This document shows, one piece after another, positions 47,012-58,518 of a stretch of DNA of 64,000 nucleotides. The DNA is taken from contig NC_063151.1 in NCBI RefSeq assembly GCF_020921035.1, positions 27,224,934 to 27,288,933 of the forward strand. Direction: 5' to 3'. Every line of letters begins with the position of its first letter. Within the stretch, counting starts at the first letter, position 1. The notes under the pieces are model-generated. The model was given only the letters and a program-made list of their open reading frames with translations, was not told the DNA's origin and searched no databases. This DNA comes from Rhodamnia argentea. Lineage: Eukaryota; Streptophyta; Magnoliopsida; Myrtales; Myrtaceae. The position numbers were made by a program, and so were the translations under genes.

Positions 47012-49222
47012 GATAAACCCCCTCTTATGAACAGAGGAAAGAGCATGTATTTCCTAGTAAGATAAAGGAGGTCAGGTCAGGAATTGTAAAGGACGAGGCG
47101 GGGAAACGTGAAATGAGGGAAAATGTTTTCTTAGACTGGCTTTTGGTGGTCCGAATTTTAGCTAGGATATAATTGTACAGGACATGAAGCCTACGTTTGT
47201 TTTATAAATAATATTATTTTGAAAATTATTTTCCAAAAAACGATAACATGTATTGGTTACGAAAATAAATGAATGCAAAATATTTTCATCGTCTATAAAA
47301 ATATTTAAATATAAATTATTATCGATAATGAAATATTTTTTTATTGACTAATTATTTCAAGTATACAAACAATCATATTTTTGACAAAATTTTTCAAATA
47401 ATTCATTTTTCGCAAAAAATAGGGAGCTGAAATTAAAGGATTTGTTATATTATATCTACTGTTTAGTTAACGTTATAGTAAAATTAAATATTCTCATACT
47501 ATAACATATCCATTCTAATGAAAAAGAGAAAATATGATTTTCATATTATATCGTATCCATTCTAATAAAATAGAGAAAATATAATCATTTACTTTTGCGA
47601 TCACAAAAAATATTAATGCCTTGGCTCTCTAGTTACTTTCGTGATCGGTAAGGGGGAAGAGTTTCAAATCTCTTACTGGTTTAATGGACTTTGGAGGTGA
47701 AAGAGACGGTTGCGAAGGAGACTCTCTCGCCATTTTCATGGAGTTTTGATGTAAATTTAAAAACTACAAAAGAGATGTGAAGTTTCAACGCAAACCGGAG
47801 ATACAAAGGAAAAGGAAACTGAGATGATAATTCTTTTTAGAAATTTAATTGCTCCTCGTTCTTCAAGAATCAGAAAAATTATTTTTAAATTGAATTTGTT
47901 AATTTAAGATACGAATTCCTCTACTTCATTTTTACGATTAATCTATCTCTTTTTCTAGTTTTTATTTCCTTCCATCGTACCTTAGTAAAATTCTTATCAA
48001 ATACATAAATAATAATATTCTTATGTTATATGAAATTTTTTTTTAATATATTAAAATTAGAATATTATTTATACGTAATTTATTATTTAGAAGATCGTTA
48101 TTCGAGAAAAATAACATTCATATCAAGAGTATATGATGTCCCACCTTCCGATATAATTTTGTCCGAGCTATATCTCCTTATATCCGACTTAATTCTGTCT
48201 TGGACAGAAACCAAACACGGAATTGGAGAAATGTTATCGTATCCTTACTTTTATCCTAGCCTAAGGAAGAGCATCTATCCCGGTCCAACTCGGAAACCGG
48301 ACCAATTTCCAGTTCCTCGTGCGAAACCATACCGACCAGAAGGATATGCCTTATTGTTCTTTTTCTTTATTAATTTCTTTTTCCTCTTCTAGAACTAAGG
48401 GTGTACTAGGGGCACAACCAATGTGCATTGTGAAATTGCTGCTTAGATTCAATGCCAAACTCCAAAATCATGATCAAAAGTTGGAAAAAAGCAAATGCTT
48501 TTATTTTTTTGTCCGATAAGAAACTCATGCTTAATTTTCACATAATGAAGGAAATCCATTTATACTTAGCAAAAAGATGCGTCTTAGATTATCAAATTAC
48601 AACATGAGAAATCTGATTATCTATTAAAACATTAATAATACCTCTAATTAAGAGAGAATTATAGCTTCAAAAAAAGGAAAAAGACCGGTTGATAATCGAG
48701 TCAATGTCTAGTGACTGATAGTCGAGTCAATGTCAGTCAAGTTGAATAATATTGTTGTCGGCTCACAGAATTTGACTGAAATAATCGACTCGAAGAGAGC
48801 GATTTTCAAGCGACACAGTTTGATATTTCGCTACATATGCGGAAGAAGGGAAAAAAACATAAAGGTACAGCTATCTAACCTTTGTGCGGAAGAACAAAAG
48901 GCGTAGCAGAATGAAATAAAAGATAGGGCAATTGTCACCCACCCCACTTCCCAGTTCATTGAGTTGACTTTCAAAAAGAACACCATTGAAGTTGCACTAG
49001 ACATCAGGAAAGTAGCAATACCATAAAATCCAGTACCAATCAAGCAAAAACGGAGTGCAGATAACGCATTGAAAATGAAGGAGCATCCACTTTCTTTTCA
49101 TGAACGAAGCATGAGTTCGATAGACTGCCATATTCACATTTCAAGTTGCTCCGACCTGTGATAAAACATTTCCGCACATTCATAACATACTTCTGCTACT
49201 TCAATAATCCTCTACCCCAGAA
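47012..49222. other. Intergenic DNA between SR45 and DRD1
   Basis: SR45 promoter, then AT-rich sequence. A probable MITE remnant at about 47190-47431 shares 'TTATTGACTAATTATTTCAAG' with 8985-9130 and 'AAAATATTT' arms with 9270-9375. A degenerate CCGGTCC/GGACCAA palindromic block is at 48265-48345. No gene recognised. The last few hundred bases are DRD1 3' UTR. Confidence 0.45.
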
Positions 49223-52200
49223 TTACCTGGAAAAGACACACAAGACAAGAAACTTAGTACACGATTCATATGTTGTGCATGCAAGGCTGAGAACTGCCAG
49301 GCACTAACCTTTTGTACAAGACTTTGACATCCTCACGGAGGAATGGGTTCTCCAGAAAAGGATCACCACATTCCTTGGCGTCAACAGTCTCCACATCGAA
49401 GTCCTGAAAACCACGATACTCGTTCCACTCGAACCACATTTTCGAAATCAATTCCTTCTTGAAGCATGTAACATGATCTTCCTCTTCGGGGGAATCAGCA
49501 GCGACCAGTCTGTATGCATAGACCTTTCTCTTTTGCCCAGGTCGAAATGCACGACCTATTGCTTGCCGAGTAACTGAAGGATTGAGGTGCACATCCAGAA
49601 TTATAATCCGAGATGCACCCACCAGAGAAATTCCTTCACCACATGCCTTGATTGAGCCAAAGAAAACTTTGGCATCAGGGGAATTGTTGAATTGCTCCAT
49701 GGATGATTCCCTCTCCTCGGTACTCGATTCACCTGATATGAAAAAGATTTCTCTACCTAGAGACCAACTTCTCGCTTTCATCACTAACCGCTCCATGAAT
49801 TTCAGCGGTAATAGGAATTGACTGAAGACCAGTAACTTCTCCCCCGCGGACTCACACAATCTCAGGATATTTAGAAAGAATTTTGCTTTAACTCCCTGCT
49901 TCACATCTAACTTCTCCAGCAACTCATCTATTTTGGTTATAGTCTCAGGGTCCACTGACTTACTGTTACCATTAGTTGCAGCGGAAGTATGAGTCAAATG
50001 TTTTAATTTTGGATGCAGATAAACAGCACTTCCAACAGAATTCATCTTGAACTTCAGTGCAAGCCTCTTCACATTCTCCACTTCAGGCCTCTGTTTGGGA
50101 CTAAGATTCAGCACTACAGTGAAGTCAACAAGTCCAGGGAGCTCGTCCAAGAAATCACCTTTATAATAATGGAGAACTTTTTTTGTCATCTCGCGTAAAT
50201 CTTGGATGACAGTAGCTTTCCTCTTAAAGTCAGTTTCCTTCTGCAAAGTATGCTCCACCAAGTCGTAGAAACAAGTTTCTTTTCCACCTGTCAAATGCTT
50301 CCTAATCCCGGACATGTTTGCCCTACTCAAGATTCGCTTAATAACAACACGTGAAGAGTCCAGTTTCAGGAACTTGGGACGGACAAGATTCAATATATTG
50401 AATACCTCTTTGACATTATTTTGATAGAGAGTTCCCGAAAGGACAACTTTCCTTGGTGTCTGCACTTTGGCCAGAGATTGAAGAACATTAGTGTTATCAT
50501 TCCGGGGGGTGTGCCCTTCATCCAAAATAAGAAGTGACGGGGCTTCCAGCAGTATTTGCTGACAATTAATAGAATGAGCACTGGTACCAGAGTCGCAAAC
50601 AATTGCAGAGAACTGCTTGTACCCCAAGAAAAGTATGCTTTTTTGATTGACCCATTGCTTCAAAACCTCCAATTGCTGGGGCCTGCTATCTGCTTTATTA
50701 TAAAGGTCGAGCAATGGGATGTCCTCCACCTGCCATGTCTGAAATTCCTTTTTCCATGTAGGCAAAATTCCTTTAGGAAGCACCACAAGAGGTCTGGCTT
50801 GAGGATACTTTGCAAGGAAGCTCTGCATAAAGCTGATCATCATAAATGTCTTCCCGGATCCTGGAGCATGGGCCAAAATACAGCCCCCGGGATTATCAGT
50901 GATTAAGTTACCGACAAGAAAGTTGAAGCCCTCCACTTGATGAGGTTTCATCTGCTTCATGTGCCTTGGATGAGCAGCTATCTCTATCACTGCCAAATCA
51001 TCTTGCGGCAGGTCAAAACCAGTCAACCCTGAAGAATCGCCGCCTTTCCGGTGATCAGATACGTACGTCCTGCCACTCCTCTTTACCTGACAAACATGGA
51101 GTATAAAATAAGTGACACGGGAGAGAATGTTATTATGCAAAGCTAGGCTGCATCAGATCAGAGCGTTCTCAGTCAATAATCTAACAAGAAAAAGGACATT
51201 CCATGTCCGCTAATTTCTGTCAATTGTTCAAACAAGTCCTCTAATTTTCAATTTGCAATCGAACCATCTAATTTGCATGGTTTATGCAATCAAATATTTT
51301 TACACACTCAATTATGCTGACATAACAACTGACATGAAAACAATTAAAAGATGAGCAATCAAATAATTGAACATTTATAAAAGTTCAGATTAAATGGTTA
51401 TAAACAAAAATAAAAAAAGATTCTGTGAGTAGAGAGAGAGTTTGAGGGAGGGAAGGAGATGGTAGCAGCAACCACCAGCAAAAGGCTGACACCACCAACC
51501 ATCCCCCTTCTAGGGCCAGTAGGCAAGCTCCTCGCCTTAGTGAGATCTAGGCCAAATCTCGCCGGAGGGTGCAATCCAGGCAAGGTGCACCACTGCCTCA
51601 CAGGGTGACCCGACCCAGCATGGCAACAATATCACCTTCTTTGGACTTTGGTGGAGCAATCATTCTTCAGATCATCCAGAAGTCAAGGTTCTTGAGGTCC
51701 ACAGATGCAATCGGGACCACCTCAACTTCCCAGTCGGAGGAGATCATTGAGCAATCACAAATTTAGTGAACAATAATACGCAGGAGAGAACTATGACTTT
51801 GAGACTCTGAATCTACAAAGATAGTGGAGCTTTCTGGCTTTAAATGAGTGAGGGGCTTGAATGACTACGCAGAGAAGGCGAGGCTGAGATCATGCCTCTC
51901 TCTTCTCTCTCTCTCTCAATCAAAGTGCTTAACTTCCTGGGTCATGTGATCCAAGCGAGAGAGTTAGCCACGCAATGGCAAGGAGGAAACTTGCCTGGTC
52001 AGAATCGTGCAATTCCAGAGAGGGCCCACTGGATTAGAGCAAGGCAATGGTTGAAAGTCAACACAATGAGCCACCAACACCAGACCCTTCCTGGTGGTGG
52101 CTACCACCTCCTTCTCCTCCCTCTCACCCCCCCCCAAACCCCAAACCCCTTCTAGATTTTATTACATTTTTTTTCTAAATTTAATTTGAGTTTTACAAAC

Positions 52201-55200
52201 TTTTTATTCATTTTTTCAATCTTTTTTATTGAAAGTTGGCCTCAGTCAATGGTATTAGCATTGATTAAGTGAGCTAATAGCTAAGAGCACGATCGCACAA
52301 ATCGTGCAAGCTGTGCAATCAAGCAAGTTAGAAGACTTATTTGCATAAGAGCTTAAATACATAATTGACATAATTTAAAGAACCACAAATTAGAATTATC
52401 CCATTGAGAAAACTCCTGCAAGAAACTGCGGCTCGTAAAACTTCAAGGTGCTTGTTATCTTATTTTGGCAATACGCTACATAAAATCTTCAATGCATATA
52501 TTCCTGATATCACCTTCCTAAAGTCTGTTGTCCTCTATTAAGCCATCCTATTCTTAGGCTAACACCCAGCAGCTTATATGGAATACTGTGAAGTTCCACA
52601 GGGCTTAGGGTTTAACACAAAATACTGGTCAAGAATCTCCATGTGTGGCCAATGCTTAAGCACACTAGGCAAATGCAATCAACTTTAATAGTTGTGTACC
52701 AGACATGCATGAACATATTCCCCCAAGAGATAGAGAGGATGAGCAACAGTGGTTAATGACTTATCAGAAGACCATGATAATGAGACCACATGCATATCGG
52801 ATGCGGAACCGATCAACGCCCATATCTCTCCATGCTCAGTTACAAATATTCATCTAAACAAATTATTGAACATAAACGGAAATTTTGAACATTGTGAAGA
52901 TCGCCTGCAAATCCAGAATGCAATAGATGAAGCTTACTTTATTATACTGGAACTCAAATATGGTCTCGATTTTCCTATCAACAACCCCGCACACTCGACA
53001 AACATAACCGATATCGTCCTTGAGAACAAATGAATGGTCACAGTCCTCCATGTCTTCACTTGAATTGTCATCGGATGAAGGATGCTCCCAGTTCTCCATA
53101 TCTTCAGCAGTATCCTAACAAAAGCAGAATTGAAATACTTCAGATGGATGAATGCGTATGACAGAGCAAGGTAATGTGTAAGTACATTATGCTCAGGAAG
53201 AATAACATTTCCAAAAGTTTCAAGCATGTAGATATCGATAAATCAAGTTACTTTCATAACAGCTTAAAATGAAAAAAAAGAGCATGTAGACCGTTAAACA
53301 AATCCAGAGACAGATCTCAGACACTGATAATAATCCCTTTCATTCAGTCAGCAGAATGTAGCACACCAATATTACAGTCCCAAAGGCCAATTCACTGGGG
53401 CATGTTCAAGCACTATCATGACAAAGAGGAGAAACAGCAGAAGGATCATAGCTCAAAATACCAAGAGTTCTCGCAGACAAGAGTGAACTCATATGATGAA
53501 ATAAGAGCATATGCCAATTCATGCTTTGCAGTTTAAACTGAAACTCATAATACCATTTCCTCAAAGTGACAACTTGCATCACACGTGCCTCTTCAGCAAG
53601 ATAAAATCCTTAATAACCTTAAATTAAACTTAGCAGCAAAGGTCCATAATACACAAAAGAAATGCACCATTTCCTTGACTTCCTTATGCCGCCTATCCAT
53701 GAATCTTCATAGATAAAATAAATAATAGAGCACCCGATGGAAAGTGATTTAACGATGTAAAACTAAAGCATGCTGAATCAAATGAATTGTCACTAAGAAG
53801 GGGAGGGAGGAAAATTGCCACAAGAGGCTTCATGGAGATTTTGATAGGAAAGAGTCTCAATGAAGAATTAATCATCTACCTTTGAACATTCCAATGCCAT
53901 TGTCATCTCACTCCAGATATCCCCAAGACCATCATCAACCTTTGTTAGGTGATCATCTTCGTTGTCTACACCCACGTATACGCCCTTGTCTTTCTTAGTT
54001 TCAGTTTCAGTTTCAGCATTCAGAAGCCCATCTCCTTGAGTGATGTTTCTGTAGTTTTTAACCTGGATATAATATAAAACAAAATCTTATAAGCAGGATA
54101 ACAATTAGATCATAACACACGCAGCAACTTGAATCTCCAATTGCAAGAAGATTCTAGGTCTTAAACTGGCTATGGATACAACGTGAAGGAAAAAGGCCTG
54201 CTCAATGCAAGTTTAAACAAGGAAAATCAGAAACTTTCTTCCAGAGTAGGAAAACACGTGTGGGCTATATGGGAGGACACAAAAGATTAACATAATATGT
54301 GGTTCAAAAGTTGATTTTTGCATTCTATCTTCTGATAGTCTATCAAAAATCATTAACAACAAAAGGAACCACGGGAAGCACAACACAATACAAATGCCAG
54401 TAGCAAACGTGCAAACATTGTATATCGTTAAAAATGTAGTACTCGAGATGTCAAAGAAGAGATGCAATTCATTTATGTAGTTGACCATGAGATTAAAAAC
54501 AAGCCACATATATGTTCTTGTTCTGCAACCAAGCAAGAGAACATTACAATTTCCAATATGCTAACTTCTTCTATGGATTGTAATGCGCTAACTTCTTCTA
54601 TGGTATGTATATCAATGCCTTGAAAATCAAATGGTATGCTCAGCCAGTGCCCCCTGAACACTCCTTCACATGACCCGCACATACACATTTAAATAAAAGC
54701 ACACCCCATGAGCTAAACAAAAAAGGTTCATACTAAAAACTAAAAGCAAAGATCAACAGCAAAGTGTTGTTAATCCTCATTTGAGAATGAGTAGCTTCTA
54801 TGGATCTTAGTCATTTCCTCAGCAAACTCCACTGAAACAGTGAAGATGCATTTTTGACAAAAATCCAACCACTTTGTAAGGCAGCAGAAAAATGAAATCA
54901 ATAATCATCAAATATAGAAATGGATGCTCTGGTGAAATCTACTTTTTTTCTTCTCATCAAAGCTTCAGCGGACATTTGCTACTAGTCAAAGATTAGGAAA
55001 AAATGGCCATATGCAGATAATGAAGAACCATAAGACTGAATTGCTTGGGATGACTGTGCCCATAAGATCTGAGCAACTTAAGCCCACCTAATGTCGCCTA
55101 ATCAGAGAGCCAGCAGCCGCTATAAGGAACTTAAAGTGTCTCCAATTTCATTCGGGAACATGTAGCTAATGGGCACACAACGCAAGGTAAAGAGATCCAT

Positions 55201-58200
55201 TTATCAGCAGAAATTTGCATCAAGTTTTCTGGAGTAAAAACCTGCTCAACATAACCAATCAATGCTATGCAAGAACATGCAACACATGCAATCGAGCAAA
55301 ATTGAATAAACAACAGAAGAACAAATTTGGAGACTACTTGCTCCACTGGCTTTAGGAAGGAGGAAAGAGGAGGAAGGAAAAGGTGGAGGGAAATATGGGA
55401 GCAAGAGTGGAACATTCCAAGGTTCAGAAGAACAAATGGAAAGTAAGGACAGATATTTTACTTGGGGCAAACATAGAAATCACCGCAAGCTGGGTAGAAA
55501 AGTTATAAGAAAGTGATTAAATTTACTTTTTCACTTGCAACAAACATTTTCAATGGACTTTCTTCTGACTGACCATTTTCTCCATGCATTTTCCGTTTCC
55601 CCTATTTCCCCTCCATCCGACCAAGGCTACAAGAAAATTATCTCCACCTCCAATTTCAATCCTTCCTTCATTCTCCTTATTTTGCTTCCATTCTGATTTT
55701 TCTCAAATACAGAAGGTAAAGTAATTGTATGAAAATTAATGAGGGATCTTGCCCTTTCTGTTTAGCACATTGCATCAAAAGAAAACCATAAGTGACCATG
55801 ACATGCCACAATACTCACAAAGAACTATAGAATTGGTGTGTGTTGCTGTTCAAAGATATATGAGAAATTTAAACATACAACAATACTTCACTATTGAGAT
55901 GTACACCACAGACTTCTCGCAAGAAGCTTGACCAATCTGTGGTCTAAATATAAACAAGTTCCAGATTTCAACTCAAGATCAAGGCATAGGTTGGTCCCTG
56001 AATCATTTAACACAACATCTCACCAGTTCAAGAAATATTGACATGTTAAAAATTTCTATATGATGTTGTCCTTATTTTAATTTAAAGCTGTGTACTTTAA
56101 TGAAATGTTACCGCTATATCTCCCACAGGACATTGCCCAGCAACTCCTGCTTGTGTCGCCAAGAAAATCTGCTGAAAAGGATACGAGGGTTTCCAGTTTG
56201 TATGGTCTTCGTCATCTGAATCATCAAGAATTAGAACAGGTTGTGCTGCTGACGGAGCATCATTTATCGCACCATCGTCATCCAAATTAATAATGTTCCG
56301 ATGCCCAGAATTTGCAGCTGGTTCCCCAGCAAGGTTTGAGGCCTCCTTTCTCGGGTCTACCTCAGTACTTAACAAATCATTTGAAAGATTAATGAGAGGG
56401 GTAAAGTACTGCATCTTCTGGAAAATCACTGCTTCTACATCCTTTGTGACACTGCCAAATTGACCATAATCCAGCTTGTCCAGCATACGATGGATTGCAA
56501 AAGGATCGGAGTAGTCAACAACACTGGAAGAAGTTTTACCATTTTCCTCTTTAGATATATTAACAATAGAACTGAAGGAGGATGGTCTCTGCTGATCGTT
56601 TCCATCCTCGGAGAATCTCATTTTCTTGTGCCCTCCGGAGTACCTCCCTGTTCAAGATAAAAGACAGTATGATGAGAAACATTAGATTGATATGACCACA
56701 ATAGATAAACCTTGGAAACATTTTAATTTCATTGAATCAAAATAAACCTCTATAACAGATATTATCAAAAGAGAAAAGGAGGAGTGATTTAGAGATGTAC
56801 AGTTAAAGTACACCTCTACCACAATTGAAAAAGAAAACAGCAGCAGCAGCAAAGGCAGGCTCCACTTATCCTCGTAATTCTCACAGTGTATTAAGTATGA
56901 AGTCCTCATAACAGTAAAACCAAAAGCATCCGAAAACCTATTATATGCATGTTCTTAGGAAAGTTTTCCCATACTCATTCAGACCCACTTCCCTATCATC
57001 AAATCACACCTTCTCATCCTGCTATCATTACTTCATATGCCCAGACCACCACTACAATGTTCCCCCCTCCCTTTCTCTATTGGAGCCACTCCAACCTTTT
57101 CAGAGTCTCATTTCTAATTAGTTCTTTTCCTAAATAGCAATAGATCAATTTAAACTGACAAATTCTAGTCTCAAACATCCATGTTCTATGTACAAGCCAA
57201 AAGTTGGCATGGCCAAATTTATCGCAATAAAAGAAAATTTTCAACTTACAATTGAGCCACCTCGTAGAGAACAAGCTTTCTGAATACCCAATAATGGATG
57301 ATTTTATACACGCATGCCATTTAATTTACAATAGAAATATGGGCATAAAATCAACTTTCCCTACATTACAACACTTGAACACCCATTGGACCTTTATATT
57401 CATGTTACATTTAAGTCATATTACACTTGTTTACTGTAGCGAATATAATTCATCAACCGTATGTTATTTCAACTACATAATTACAAGAAGCCTAGCGCTA
57501 CCATACCACGCTGTAAACAAGGGACTCTCCACATTATTTTCGTTTCACTTACTGGGGCAATCCATGCCGCAGAATTCTCGAATAGCATGCTACAGTGGCA
57601 ACAGATGCTCTATCCTATGTTAATCGTCAGGGTTTATATGTTATGTTAATTCATCAATCGTATGTTATTTCAAGTACATAATTACAAGAAGCCTAGAGCT
57701 ACCGTACCACGTTTTAAACAAGGGACTCTCCACATTATTTTTTGTTTCACTTATTGGGGCAATCCATGCCGCAGAATTCTCGAATAGCATGCTACAGTGG
57801 CAACAGATGCTCTACCCTATATTAATAGTCAGGGTTTGTATGTTATGAGTCCCAAATCCATTGATTCCTCAATTTAACTCTGTATACTACTAGATGACGA
57901 TGCGATAAAAAAGCAGTCGAAACTAAAAGCGGTACAAACACGATATACAACAATATTAAATTTCCAAAAGGGAAAAAAAATAAATGCATACTCTTTCCGA
58001 CGACATGATAATAGCATAACCTGACTTTCCCTTATACGTGTGCAACTTCCCCGGCCATCCTTTTTAGCTCACTCATTTAAATCAGTATGCATGAACTCGA
58101 TTGCCATTCCGAAAAAAGAGATGTTGGACTGACACACAGATTGTAACAGCGAAAACCATTTCACAAAATCCACAACAAACATGAAAAAATAAAGAAACAA

Positions 58201-58518
58201 GTCGAAGCAATTGCAATGACGAAGAGTTTCCCACAAATGACCATGAGCAGAGGGGTCGCCAGGAACAGAGCATAAGCAGAGTAACTGAGCATTGAAGGCC
58301 CAACAAGCACATGCACAGCTATGACACGAAAGGAAATGAGAAACCGCAGCCGTATCCAACTCGCAGAATCGCATCCATTCCTCGCGTACATACATAAATG
58401 CACACACGCATTCACGAGCAAGCAACGCTAATACATCAACCGAGAGAGAGAGAGAGAGAGAGAGAGTACCGTCGGCCGAGCCGGCGAAAAAGGCCTCGAC
58501 GTCTAAACCGAACTGCAT
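49223..58518 (-). CDS. DRD1: SNF2-family chromatin remodeler DRD1/CHR35 (RNA-directed DNA methylation)
   Basis: Coding exons on the minus strand: 58518-58470, 56647-56112, 54062-53880, 53114-52938, 51086-49309 and 49226-49223, giving about 908 residues (Arabidopsis about 888). The N-terminal third is acidic and low in known domains ([10 protein letters not shown] near 160). A Cys-rich [12 protein letters not shown] segment lies near 287-299. The SNF2 ATPase follows, with Walker A APGSGKT (389-395), DEGH box (504-507), SGTLYQN, and helicase-C motifs [10 protein letters not shown] and [11 protein letters not shown] (824-833). DRD1 joins DMS3 and RDM1 (the DDR complex) to bring Pol V to chromatin for siRNA-guided DNA methylation. 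The match to DRD1 rather than CLSY is strong across the ATPase. The final Arg codon is split: AG before the last intron, G after it, then TAA. The first exon (49 nt) is my least certain piece; translation could instead begin at the ATG at 56621. Confidence 0.9.
51190..52400. mobile_element. Probable DNA transposon insertion in DRD1 intron 4
   Basis: The 1.85-kb intron between exons 4 and 5 holds AT-rich outer parts around a GC-richer core (about 51400-52160) with (GA)n and CT tracts at its edges and no coding domain. Outer parts share weak inverted similarity (CAAACAAGTCCTCTAATTTT against the complement of AGTTAGAAGACTTATTTGCA). Ends and target duplication are not resolved. Confidence 0.35.
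57447..57848. repeat. 201-bp tandem duplication in DRD1 intron 1
   Basis: Two copies, 57447-57647 and 57648-57848, run head to tail with high similarity. Both contain ATTACAAGAAGCCTAG, AACAAGGGACTCTCCACATT and GAATTCTCGAATAGCATGCT in register, with scattered substitutions. Confidence 0.9.
58442..58466. repeat. (GA)12 microsatellite at the DRD1 exon 1 donor site
   Basis: On the coding (minus) strand the proposed donor reads GTAC followed at once by TCTCTC..., so the repeat starts four bases into the intron. Confidence 0.85.

Noticed and set aside
49266..49310. C-terminal extension of DRD1 read straight through the final donor
   Set aside because: The known family end is VLYKR, and a GTTAGT donor with an acceptor at 49227 restores exactly that end; kept only as a possible retained-intron form.
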